Assembly: GCA_963779845.1 (NCBI GenBank)
Contig: CAVZZV010000005.1
Span: 372,001 to 436,000, forward strand
Direction: 5' to 3'
DNA length: 64,000 nt
From: CAVZZV01 sp963779845
GTDB taxonomy: Bacteria; Bacteroidota; Bacteroidia; Bacteroidales; GCA-2748055
How positions within the stretch are numbered: position 1 is the stretch's first letter; every line of letters starts with the position of its first letter. The position numbers and the translations under genes were made by a program. Of this stretch, positions 39,482-48,500 are shown piece after piece. The notes beneath the pieces were generated by a model, which did not search any database, had not been told where the DNA came from, and saw nothing but the letters and a program-made list of their open reading frames with translations.

Positions 39482-40771
39482 ATGAATTATCAGGAAACAA
39501 TCACCTATTTATTTGAAAAGCTTCCCATGTACCAACGCCTGGGGGCAGCAGCTTATAGGGATAATCTTGATAATTCATATGCCCTGGACCATTATTTTGC
39601 CCACCCGCATTCTGACTTTAAATGCGTCCATGTAGCCGGAACCAATGGCAAAGGTTCTGTGTCACATATGCTTGCAGCGGTACTGATAAAGGCAGGATAC
39701 CCTACCGGGTTATACACATCTCCCCATCTTAAGGATTTCAGGGAACGGATAAAAGTGAATGGCAGGATGATCCCTGAAGCTGAAGTGACCCGATTCGTGA
39801 ACCAAAATTGTAATATTCTCGAAAAACTTCAACCTTCGTTTTTCGAAATGACTGTGGCTCTTGCCTTCGACTATTTTAAAAGGGCAAAAGTGGAAATCGC
39901 GGTCATTGAAACCGGTATGGGAGGACGATTGGATTCAACAAATATCATTACACCCCTACTTTCTGTTATAACCAATATCGGACTGGATCACACGCGCTTT
40001 CTGGGAAAAGACCTGCCTTCCATCGCCAAAGAAAAGGCAGGGATCATCAAACCGGGCATTCCTGCAGTTATTGGTGAATGGCAGAAAGATACCTTTGAAG
40101 TCTTTGAAAAAGTCGCCGGGAAGGGCGGGTCGGACTTATATTATGCCAATAAAAATTATCGGGTTGATTATTCCCTGATGACGCCTGAACGGAAACGCAT
40201 TATGAATGTGGTATCCGGAAATGGGAAACTGTATAAAGAACTGGTGACGGACCTTACGGGGGACTACCAACTCAGGAATATCCTCACGGTCCTCCAAAGC
40301 ATCGATATTCTCAGGCATAAAGGAATAAATATCCCCGATGAGGCAGTCCATGAAGGGCTAAGGAATGTAAAGGATTCCACAGGCCTCCGGGGCCGGTGGG
40401 AGGAGATTGGATACGACCCTTTAATTGTATGCGATACTGCTCATAATGCGGCTGGGGTAAAGGAAATAACGGCTCAACTTCGCAATACCCCCTACCGCAA
40501 ACTCCATATCGTATGGGGCATGGTTTCCGACAAGGATATCAGACCCATACTGTCACTTTTACCGAAAGATGCCATTTATTATTTTACCAAAGCAAATATT
40601 CCGAGGGCGTTGGACGAAAAGGAGCTGGAAAAAAATGCAGCTGAATTTAACCTCACTGGAAAAACATTCCCTGAGGTGAATGTGGCATTTTCAGAAGCCA
40701 AAAAGAATGCCGGTAAAGAAGATATGATTTTCGTGGGGGGGAGTACCTTTGTGGTTGGGGAGGTGATTTAG
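39482..40771 (+). CDS. folC: Bifunctional dihydrofolate synthase / folylpolyglutamate synthase
   Basis: 429 residues. Mur-ligase-like ATPase with HVAGTNGKGSVSHMLA, TSPHLKDFRERIKVNG, VIETGMGGRLDSTNII, NIGLDHTRFLG and KEKAGIIKPGIP, and a C-terminal domain with VCDTAHNAAGVKEI. Adds glutamate to dihydropteroate and folates in the cytosol. The large repeat array begins 35 bases after its stop. Confidence 0.96.
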   Translation: MNYQETITYLFEKLPMYQRLGAAAYRDNLDNSYALDHYFAHPHSDFKCVHVAGTNGKGSVSHMLAAVLIKAGYPTGLYTSPHLKDFRERIKVNGRMIPEAEVTRFVNQNCNILEKLQPSFFEMTVALAFDYFKRAKVEIAVIETGMGGRLDSTNIITPLLSVITNIGLDHTRFLGKDLPSIAKEKAGIIKPGIPAVIGEWQKDTFEVFEKVAGKGGSDLYYANKNYRVDYSLMTPERKRIMNVVSGNGKLYKELVTDLTGDYQLRNILTVLQSIDILRHKGINIPDEAVHEGLRNVKDSTGLRGRWEEIGYDPLIVCDTAHNAAGVKEITAQLRNTPYRKLHIVWGMVSDKDIRPILSLLPKDAIYYFTKANIPRALDEKELEKNAAEFNLTGKTFPEVNVAFSEAKKNAGKEDMIFVGGSTFVVGEVI

Positions 40772-40805
40772 TCTGCGAAGTAGGTTAGTATGTGGCGATT
40801 TTTCA

Positions 40806-41967
40806 ATAAAGATTTAACCGCAAAGCTCGCCAGGATTCTCGCAAAGAACGCTATGGTTTGGACATTTCCTATGCACTATTGCCCCTTACTCTTTTCTTCT
40901 TTCCTCGCGCCCCTTGCTATAAAGTTTGAGTTTAATCCATAAAGATTTAACCGCAAAGCTCGCCAGGATTCTCGCAAAGAACGCTATGGTTTGGACATTT
41001 ACTATGCTCGCCCCTTACTCTTTTATCTTTCCTTGCGCCCCTTGCGGTTTATCTTATCCTTTTGCGCCCCTTGCGGTTTTATCTTATCCTTTCGCGCCCC
41101 TTGCGGTTTATCTTATCCTTTTGCGCCCATTGCAGTTTGAGTTTAATCCTAAAGATTTAACCGCAAAGCTCGCCAGGATTCTCGCAAAGTTTTATCTTAT
41201 CCTTTCGCGCCCCTTGCGGTTTTATCTTATCCTTTTGCGCCCCTTGCGGTTTTATCTTATCCTTTCGCGCCCCTTGCGGTTTTATCTTATCCTTTTGCGC
41301 CCCTTGCGGTTTATCTTATCCTTTTGCGCCCATTGCTATAAAGTTTGAGTTTAATCCATAAAGATTTAACCGCAAAGCTCGCCAGGATTCTCGCAAAGAA
41401 CGCTATGGTTTGGACATTTCCTATGCACTATTGCCCCTTACTCTTTTTTCTTTCCTCGCGCCCCTTGCGGTTTTATCTTATCCTTTCGCGCCCCTTGCGG
41501 TTTTATCTTATCCTTTTGCGCCCCTTGCGGTTTTATCTTATCCTTTCGCGCCCCTTGCGGTTTTATCTTATCCTTTTGCGCCCCTTGCGGTTTATAGCTT
41601 GCGGTTTAATCCATAATGATTTAACCGCAAAGCTCGCCAGGATTCTCGCAAAGAACGCTATGGTTTGCGACATTTCCTATGCACTATTGCCCCTTGCTCT
41701 TTTCTTCTTTCTTGCGCCCCTTGCGGTTTTATCTTATCCTTTTGCGCCCCTTGCGGTTTTATCTTATCCTTTCGCGCCCCTTGCGGTTTTATCTTATCCT
41801 TTTGCGCCCCTTGCGGTTTTATCTTATCCTTTTGCGCCCCTTGCGGTTTATCTTATCCTTTCGCGCCCCTTGCGGTTTATCTTATCCTTTCGCGCCCCTT
41901 GCGGTTTTATCTTATCCTTTCGCGCCCCTTGCGGTTTTATCTTATTCTTTTGCGCCCCTTGCGGTTA
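40806..41967. repeat. Mosaic intergenic repeat array, about 1.16 kb
   Basis: Two interleaved repeats fill the gap between folC and pncB. A long module (ATTTAACCGCAAAGCTCGCC, then AGGATTCTCGCAAAG and mostly AACGCTATGGTTT) begins near 40808, 40941, 41151, 41359 and 41619. Between them lie 20 copies of a 29-30-bp unit (TTGCGGTTTTATCTTATCCT plus TTTGCGCCCC or TTCGCGCCCC) in blocks of 3, 5, 4 and 8. The short unit carries the long module's AACCGCAAAG core in inverse orientation, so each module can fold back on the next block. The open frames (a 10-residue SYPFAPLAVL-type repeat) exist in several frames at once and break where 29-bp units occur, so coding is unlikely. Confidence 0.9.
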
Positions 41968-42139
41968 AGCTTGGCTCCCCAGGATTTTCCCAAAGAACCC
42001 TACAAACTCTCCCCGAAATCTTTTTTAAATTTCTCCGCTAATTTCTGAGGCCAATCGTTTACCGGGGCGAGTCGCTGCACCTTCGAACAGCAAACATTTA
42101 CGCTGACATACTGTTTATAAGGATAAAACTGCACCGTTT

Positions 42140-43573
42140 ATGTCAGTCAACCAGTTCTATATTTCAGGAAGTTATACCGATTATTATCAAATAACCATGG
42201 CTCAGGCCTATTTTCTGAATGGTAAAAAAGATGAACCTGCCTGCTTCGATTATTTTTACAGGAAGAACCCTTTCCAGGGCGGGTACGTTGTTTTTTCTGG
42301 AATCGGGGAATTATTGGGGATGCTGGCTGAACTGCGGTTTACAGAAGAGGATATTGCCTATTTGACCACGCAAAACCTTCATCCCGGTTTTCTTGAATAT
42401 TTAAAAGAATTTAGGTTCCGGGGCAGTATCCATTCTTCGGCTGAAGGCGACCTGGTGTTTCCTACCCGACCGATCCTACGGGTCGAAGGAAATATTATTG
42501 AAGCACAATTGATTGAAACAATATTGCTGAACCACCTGAATTTCATGTCGCTTATCGCCACCAAAGCAGCCAGAATGAGACAGGTTGCCGGAGGCAGGAT
42601 ACTGAGTGACTTCGGACTTCGCAGGGCGATGGAAAAGGGTGGCATATCGGCTTCCAAAGCTGCTGTTCATGGAGGTTTTGATTCGACCAGCAATGTCTAT
42701 TCCTCTATTCTCTATGGATTGAAAGCAAGCGGAACGATGGCCCATTCCTATATTCAGAGTTTCGAAGATGAATCTGACGCTTTCCGAACTTATGCAAAGG
42801 CCCACCCAGATAACAGCATCTTCCTGGTGGACACTTACAATACACTCAATTCCGGTATACCTAATGCTATAGGTGTAGCGAAGGAAATGGAATCGGAAGG
42901 TAAAAGGCTTATAGCGATCCGACTCGACTCGGGAGATCTGGCATATCTGTCGAAAAAAGCGCGCAAAGCTTTGGATGAGGCCGGATTAAATTATGTTAAA
43001 ATTGCAGCCTCTAATCAACTGGATGAATACCTGATTAAAAGCCTGCTGGACCAGCATGCTCCCATTGATATTTTTGGTGTGGGCACCAATCTGGTCACCG
43101 GACAGCCGGATGGGGCACTCGACGGGGTCTATAAATTATCCATGTCAGGAGGTAAACCCCGTATAAAAATCTCCGAAAACCAGGCGAAAGTTACCCTTCC
43201 CGGAATAAAGCAGGTCTACAGGTTGATAGAACCAGATGGCAGTTTTTATGGAGGCGACATGGTGGGTTTAGAGAATGAGAAGCTATCTCAAAGCATGTTC
43301 CATCCTTTTGAAAAAGGGAAACAACTCAATGTCAACTGCTTCATAAAAGAAAATTTATTGAATCAGGTGATGGATAAAGGAACGATCCTTTCGCCAGAAA
43401 AAAGCAGCAAAGAAATCAGTGAATTCCTATTTAAAAGGTTAGCATTGCTACCGGAGGAATTCAAACGTTTCGATTACCCACATAACTATAAGGTGGGTTT
43501 AAGCAAGGAATTGTATGAACTTAAGGATTCGCTGGTTTTGGACCGTCGAGCCAATTTTGGGTCAAAGAATTAA
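42140..43573 (+). CDS. pncB: Nicotinate phosphoribosyltransferase
   Basis: 477 residues. Joins nicotinate and PRPP to nicotinate mononucleotide in NAD salvage. The family start YTDYYQITMAQAYF, FSGIGELLG, DFGLRRAMEKGG, ASKAAVHGGFDSTSNV, GTMAHSYIQSF (active-site histidine), IRLDSGDLAYLSKKAR and FGVGTNLVTG are present. 12 bases before pncA, the preceding step of the same pathway. Confidence 0.96.
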   Translation: MSVNQFYISGSYTDYYQITMAQAYFLNGKKDEPACFDYFYRKNPFQGGYVVFSGIGELLGMLAELRFTEEDIAYLTTQNLHPGFLEYLKEFRFRGSIHSSAEGDLVFPTRPILRVEGNIIEAQLIETILLNHLNFMSLIATKAARMRQVAGGRILSDFGLRRAMEKGGISASKAAVHGGFDSTSNVYSSILYGLKASGTMAHSYIQSFEDESDAFRTYAKAHPDNSIFLVDTYNTLNSGIPNAIGVAKEMESEGKRLIAIRLDSGDLAYLSKKARKALDEAGLNYVKIAASNQLDEYLIKSLLDQHAPIDIFGVGTNLVTGQPDGALDGVYKLSMSGGKPRIKISENQAKVTLPGIKQVYRLIEPDGSFYGGDMVGLENEKLSQSMFHPFEKGKQLNVNCFIKENLLNQVMDKGTILSPEKSSKEISEFLFKRLALLPEEFKRFDYPHNYKVGLSKELYELKDSLVLDRRANFGSKN

Positions 43574-43585
43574 TCCTGTATTAAA

Positions 43586-44176
43586 ATGAAAGCACTGATA
43601 ATTATTGATGTTCAGAATGATTTCCTTCCCGGAGGAAGTCTCGGAGTAGCCGGCGGAGATGCTATTATTCCTGCTTTAAACAAAATTGTACATAGGTTTG
43701 ATCTGGTAGTCGCCACACAGGACTGGCATCCCTGGAACCACAAAAGTTTTGCCAGCAACCATGAGGACTATAATGAATTTGACACCATCCTTATAAACGG
43801 TATTAAACAAACCCTGTGGCCGGATCATTGTGTACAGGGTTCAGATGGGGCTCAGTTTTCTGAGTCATTGGAAATGAATCCTGTAGCAGCAATCTTTCGA
43901 AAAGGGATGTATCCGGAGGTGGATTCCTATAGCGGGTTCTTCGATAATGACCATAAAAAATCCACCGGCCTGTCATCCTATCTGAAAGAAAAAGGAGTGA
44001 ATGAAGTATATCTTGGCGGTCTTGCGGCAGATTATTGCCTGGCATTCACAGCCAGGGATGCTATAAAAGAAGGATTTACAACTTTCGTAATCGAAGATGC
44101 TACAAAACCCATTGATGAAGAAAACTACCCGGCCATTAAAGATGAACTGAAGAATCTGGGTGTCCTCTGGACATAA
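43586..44176 (+). CDS. pncA: Nicotinamidase
   Basis: 196 residues. Converts nicotinamide to nicotinate, feeding PncB. Catalytic triad Asp8, Lys106 and Cys151 (LGGLAADYCLAFTARDA), metal ligands Asp46, His48 and His52 in TQDWHPWNHKSF. Second gene of the pncB-pncA unit. Confidence 0.96.
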   Translation: MKALIIIDVQNDFLPGGSLGVAGGDAIIPALNKIVHRFDLVVATQDWHPWNHKSFASNHEDYNEFDTILINGIKQTLWPDHCVQGSDGAQFSESLEMNPVAAIFRKGMYPEVDSYSGFFDNDHKKSTGLSSYLKEKGVNEVYLGGLAADYCLAFTARDAIKEGFTTFVIEDATKPIDEENYPAIKDELKNLGVLWT

Positions 44177-44257
44177 TACGCCACCTCAGAAATTTATAAA
44201 TCCCAGATAATAAGATAATTAACTTGGAAACTTAGGTCTTTCCTTCTAATGGAGGGA

Positions 44258-44464
44258 TCAGGAACCAGAACGTTTCACGGACATCAAGACGATCCCGATT
44301 ACAAGCACTATGGCACTGATAATCAAAGGCGTCCAGTTAGCGGAACTAACACCGATGTCCAAACCCAGAAATTTAACGGTGTCGGTTTGTTGAATAGCCT
44401 GAATTCCAAAAATGATGGTGGCAATAAGTCCTAGGACAAATAATACAATACCTGCGATTTTCAT
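44258..44464 (-). CDS. Small two-helix membrane protein, unknown function
   Basis: 68 residues: helix at about 3-22 (IAGIVLFVLGLIATIIFGI), a short polar loop with TDTVKFLGLDIG, and a second helix at about 47-62 (PLIISAIVLVIGIVLM) ending in KRSGS. Small proteins of this shape are common near stress genes in Bacteroidota. Not recognised further. Convergent with pncA. Confidence 0.7.
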   Translation of the reverse strand: MKIAGIVLFVLGLIATIIFGIQAIQQTDTVKFLGLDIGVSSANWTPLIISAIVLVIGIVLMSVKRSGS

Positions 44465-44533
44465 ATTTGACGTTTTAGAGTATAAACAAGCAAGATATGA
44501 AATAAGTTTGTTACTGTCAACAGGAAAATAAAA

Positions 44534-46147
44534 TTAACTGTACATCTTCATTCTCAGCTCCCTTATATCTTCCCTTTCGATGTATTCGTCGTACTCCATA
44601 ATTTTATCGATGATCCCGTTTGGAGTAAGTTCGATGATCCGGTCACATACAGACTGAATGAACTCATGGTCATGGGAGGACATGAAAATATTTCCCGGGT
44701 ATTTGATAAGGTTGTTGTTGAATGCCTGTATAGATTCCAGATCAAGGTGATTCGTGGGTGTATCAAGGATCAGTGTATTAGGGTTGGAGAGCATCATTCG
44801 GGAAATCATGCACCGGACCTTCTCGCCACCTGAAAGGACATTCACATTTTTATACACATCCTCCCCGCTGAAGAGCATTTTGCCGAGGTATCCCCTAATA
44901 TAGACCTCTTTGGTATCATCGCTGAACTGGCACAGCCAATCGAAAAGGCTCATGTTTTTTTGAAAATATTCGGAATTATCCAGTGGAAGGTAGGCTTTGG
45001 TAATGGTTTGACCCCATTGGAAAGTGCCGGTTTTTGGTTTTTTCCTCCTGTTTATGATTTCAAAAAACAAGGTCATGGCCCGGGTGTCACGGGAAAGAAA
45101 AACGATTTTCTCTCCCTTGTTAACCGTGAATTCAACCTCTTTGAATAAAACTTTCCCGTCTATTTCTCCACTTAAATTTTCAACGTCAAGGATTTTATCC
45201 CCGACTTCGCGAGAGGGAGTAAAAATGATCCCCGGGTATTTGCGTGTGGAGGGGCGGATATCCTCTATGTTCAGCTTTTCTATCATTTTTTTCCGACTGG
45301 TAGCCTGTTTCGATTTGGCTACGTTGGCACTGAACCGGGCTATAAAATCGAGCAGTTCCTTCTTCTTTTCCTCTGCTTTTTTATTTTGTTTCATCTGTTG
45401 GCTCAGGGCAAGCTGACTGCTTTGGTACCAGAATGTATAATTGCCGGCATAGAGGCCTATTTTTCCAAAGTCGATATCAACCGTATGCGTGCTGATAGCA
45501 TCCAGGAAATGCCGGTCATGGGAGACCACCAATACCGTATTTTCAAAGTTGGCCAGGTATTTTTCAAGCCAGCCCACCGTGTCAAGATCAAGATCGTTAG
45601 TGGGTTCATCGAGCAAAAGATTATCCGGTTTTCCGAACAAAGCTTGTGCGAGCAGGACCCTGACCTTCTGTTTCGCCGGAATATCGCGCATCAGCAGGTA
45701 ATGCAGATCTTCCCTTATCCCCAACTCGCTCAAAAGGGTGGCGGCATCGCTTTCTGCATTCCAACCATCCATGTCGGCAAATTTTCCTTCAAGTTCTGCC
45801 GCCTTATTTCCATCGGCCTCAGAAAAATCGGGCTTTGCATATAGAGCATTCTTCTTCTGCATAATATCCCATAGCTGAGCATGGCCTTTAAGCACGGTAT
45901 CAATCACTGAAAACTCATCAAATGCAAAATGGTCCTGGCTCAAAACAGAAAGCCGCTCCCCCGGGCCAAGGGAAATCTGTCCTGTTGCCGGGGAAATTTC
46001 ACCCGAAATGATCTTAAGAAAAGTAGACTTCCCTGCGCCGTTCGCACCAATCACACCGTAACAATTCCCAGGAGTAAACTTCATATTTACCTCCTGAAAC
46101 AAAACCCTGCTGCCAAACTGAACCCTTAAATTATCGACTGAAATCAT
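44534..46147 (-). CDS. ABC-F family ATPase (YbiT-like)
   Basis: 537 residues, two ABC domains and no membrane segment, so a ribosome-associated ABC-F protein. Domain 1 is intact: GANGAGKSTFLKIISG, LLLDEPTNDLDLDTV, VVSHDRHFLD, with the signature as IPAKQKVRVLLAQAL. Domain 2 has a normal signature (LSGGEKVRC) and SSHDHEF but no Walker A lysine (FLSRDTRAMTLFF) and DTP in place of DEP in LILDTPTNHLDLES. The linker (about 240-310) is rich in lysine. It probably acts on translation rather than transport; antibiotic resistance cannot be claimed. Confidence 0.92.
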   Translation of the reverse strand: MISVDNLRVQFGSRVLFQEVNMKFTPGNCYGVIGANGAGKSTFLKIISGEISPATGQISLGPGERLSVLSQDHFAFDEFSVIDTVLKGHAQLWDIMQKKNALYAKPDFSEADGNKAAELEGKFADMDGWNAESDAATLLSELGIREDLHYLLMRDIPAKQKVRVLLAQALFGKPDNLLLDEPTNDLDLDTVGWLEKYLANFENTVLVVSHDRHFLDAISTHTVDIDFGKIGLYAGNYTFWYQSSQLALSQQMKQNKKAEEKKKELLDFIARFSANVAKSKQATSRKKMIEKLNIEDIRPSTRKYPGIIFTPSREVGDKILDVENLSGEIDGKVLFKEVEFTVNKGEKIVFLSRDTRAMTLFFEIINRRKKPKTGTFQWGQTITKAYLPLDNSEYFQKNMSLFDWLCQFSDDTKEVYIRGYLGKMLFSGEDVYKNVNVLSGGEKVRCMISRMMLSNPNTLILDTPTNHLDLESIQAFNNNLIKYPGNIFMSSHDHEFIQSVCDRIIELTPNGIIDKIMEYDEYIEREDIRELRMKMYS

Positions 46148-46316
46148 GAATTTTAAATTATTAAAAAGGCTGCAAAGATAAGGATTTTAATTGTAAGCCT
46201 GAACCAGCCATACCCATTAAAAATTCCCCAGAGGGTTTTATACCTGATCAATGGAACAGTTTTGATAAAGAAAAATTCACATTTGATGAGAGATCATTCA
46301 GGGATATGTAATTACA

Positions 46317-47180
46317 TTAAGGCTGATGAAACCCCGATGACACAAATTCCAGGACTACCGGTAAGGCTTCTCTCCAGTAAGACCAACGGTGGCCGCCATC
46401 CCTTACCCTGTATTCATGCGGAATTTCTTTTTTCCGCATCGCTATGTGGACAAGGCTGTTTCCTTCATATAAAAAATCATCGTCCCCACAATCAATATAC
46501 CAGCGAACGGATGATGACTCTTTTACCGGATTCTTTTCAATCAGGGACAATGCATTATGCCTCTCATAATAGTCCTGAACATCCTTCTCCTGATATTTAG
46601 TATTTTCCTGATCCAGCCGTTTTTTCATCTCATCCGGATTCAATGGCCCAATATACGCGCTTAAAGGACAAGCAGCAGAAAACAGTTCCGGGCGATGAAG
46701 GGCATACATAAAAGTACCGCCCCCTCCCATGGACAAGCCGGCAATGGACCGATAACGCTTTGCAGATTTAATCCGGTATTCCGACTCGACATAAGGAATG
46801 AACTCATCGAAGAAAAAATCCTCATATCTCCATTCATTATTGATATCGTTAAAATATCCCTTTTTTCCGGTATTGGCATCGGGCATAACGATGACCATCG
46901 GAGTGGCTATGCCTTCCAGGATAGCTTTGTCTGCGATACGGAGGACTTCTCCAAACTGGATCCATCCGGTCTGATCATCCCCCGAACCATGAAGAAGGTA
47001 AAGCACCGGATAACTTCTGCCTGAAGTTTCATAATCGGGAGGTAGATAAATAGCGAATTTCCTTTCGGCATTCAGTATTTTGCTCTCCATACTAAGGTTG
47101 TCGAAGACCTGCCCGGTTTGGGAAAACAGGGGGGCCGTCATTAAAATTCCCATGGCGAGAGAAAAAATAGAATTTTTCAT
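46317..47180 (-). CDS. Secreted alpha/beta-hydrolase esterase (esterase D-like)
   Basis: 287 residues with a signal peptide (ILMTAPLFSQ). Esterase fold: YLPPDYETSGRSYPVLYLLHGSGDD, nucleophile in IAGLSMGGGGTFMYAL, acid in YIDCGDDDFLYEGN and histidine in DGGHRWSYWREALPVVL. Related to feruloyl esterases and Fes/XynZ-type enzymes. Follows the lactonase-fold gene by 88 bases on the same strand. Confidence 0.88.
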   Translation of the reverse strand: MKNSIFSLAMGILMTAPLFSQTGQVFDNLSMESKILNAERKFAIYLPPDYETSGRSYPVLYLLHGSGDDQTGWIQFGEVLRIADKAILEGIATPMVIVMPDANTGKKGYFNDINNEWRYEDFFFDEFIPYVESEYRIKSAKRYRSIAGLSMGGGGTFMYALHRPELFSAACPLSAYIGPLNPDEMKKRLDQENTKYQEKDVQDYYERHNALSLIEKNPVKESSSVRWYIDCGDDDFLYEGNSLVHIAMRKKEIPHEYRVRDGGHRWSYWREALPVVLEFVSSGFHQP

Positions 47181-47268
47181 TTTTTTATAAAGTTAATTTT
47201 AGACGGTTTTATTAACATATCCGAGAGTTTAAGGTGGGGCTTCTTCATATCAAGCTACAAGTCGCCTC

Positions 47269-48456
47269 TCACGGCAATTGAATCCATTTCAGGCAAACCG
47301 GCGCAGGTACCTGAAGCTGATTGCCAGCTGGATTTAAAAGACCGGATGATTTATCCAAATTGAATTTTACTATATTATCTGAGATCATGTTGGCGACCAG
47401 GAGAAATTCCCCATTGGGCTCAATCATAAAGTTCCGGGGATGGTTGCCCAGCACGGGTTCTTGTTTACTAAATGACAGTTTTCCATCGTCACCAATTGAG
47501 AATATAGCCAGGCTGTTGAATCCCCGGTTTGAAACATATAAATATTTCCCGGAATCGTCTATATGAATGTCCGCCATGGTATTGTCCCCTGAAAAGGTAT
47601 CCGGGAGTGCCGATGTAGTTTGAATGGGGGTTAAGTCACCCGATTTTATATCTCTATCAAAAACCGTCACCGTGGAACTTAATTCTTCTGCCAGATAGAA
47701 AAAAGGTTTTTGGGGATGAAAAGCAAAATGGCGTGGTCCTGCCCCGGGCCTGGATGAACCATAAGGAGTAGAAGCCGGAGTAAGTTTGCCGGACACCCGA
47801 TCGAAAGAGTAGATCATTATTTTATCGGTCCCCAAATTAGCAACATATAGAAATTTATTATCGGGAGATACCTGTATGGAATGAACATGAGGCCCTTTTT
47901 GCCGGGCAGTGATACTTCCCCCTTCATATTGTATTGTCTGAACGGTATCCCCGGGGACACCGTTCTTGCCAATCGAAAAGACAGTGAGACTGCCAGAACC
48001 ATAATGGGAGATGAACAACCAGTGCCCGGTCTTATCCATGCTTATATGACAGGATCCTTTCCCATAGGAAGGGGTTTCATTCAGGAACTTCAATCTCCCG
48101 GTATTTTGATCAATGGCAAAGCTGCTAAGCATATCTTGCTTTGTTTCCTTTGAATCTCCTCTGGAAGTTACGGCATAAAGGTTTTTTCCATTCGGATCTA
48201 TACACAGGAAATTGGGATTCTGAATTTCCGGTGTGGTTTGAATCAGACTAAATTTTTCTTTTTTACGGTCATAATTATATACATAAATTCCTTCGCTACC
48301 TCTTTGGGAATATGTTCCTACATAGAGCACTTCTTTTGGGGAAGTTTGTCCGACAGGGGAAAATTTTATCTGGCTCTGAGCTATTTGGTTCTGACCGGAC
48401 GAATGAAGAGATGTTATTATGAATAAAGCAGCCAGGATGATTTGTGGGTTCTTCAT
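47269..48456 (-). CDS. Secreted lactonase-family seven-bladed beta-propeller protein
   Basis: 395 residues from ATG 48456 (MKNPQIILAALFIITSLHSSGQ, a good signal peptide); the open frame upstream to 48498 adds a poor leader. The propeller repeats are clear, e.g. LYVGTYSQRGSEGIYVYNYD, KGSCHISMDKTGHWLFISHYGSGSL, GPHVHSIQVSPDNKFLYVANLGTDKI and GAGPRHFAFHPQKPFFYLAEEL, matching the 6-phosphogluconolactonase (YbhE/Pgl) family. Being exported, it may act on an extracellular lactone rather than 6-phosphogluconolactone. Starts 45 bases after the TonB receptor stop. Confidence 0.87.
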   Translation of the reverse strand: MKNPQIILAALFIITSLHSSGQNQIAQSQIKFSPVGQTSPKEVLYVGTYSQRGSEGIYVYNYDRKKEKFSLIQTTPEIQNPNFLCIDPNGKNLYAVTSRGDSKETKQDMLSSFAIDQNTGRLKFLNETPSYGKGSCHISMDKTGHWLFISHYGSGSLTVFSIGKNGVPGDTVQTIQYEGGSITARQKGPHVHSIQVSPDNKFLYVANLGTDKIMIYSFDRVSGKLTPASTPYGSSRPGAGPRHFAFHPQKPFFYLAEELSSTVTVFDRDIKSGDLTPIQTTSALPDTFSGDNTMADIHIDDSGKYLYVSNRGFNSLAIFSIGDDGKLSFSKQEPVLGNHPRNFMIEPNGEFLLVANMISDNIVKFNLDKSSGLLNPAGNQLQVPAPVCLKWIQLP

Positions 48457-48500
48457 AGTTTCAAATGCATTAAAAATGATTAACTTAAAAAAGGACAAAC

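Noticed and set aside
40806..41967. CRISPR array
   Set aside because: Units of 29-30 bp are contiguous without unique spacers, and no cas gene is in the window.
40926..42048. Long open frames in the 40.8-42.0 kb array that would encode proline- and leucine-rich proteins with 10-residue repeats
   Set aside because: They arise because most units are 30 bp long; several overlapping frames are open at once, lengths change wherever a 29-bp unit occurs, and there is no start context. Read as repeat DNA only.
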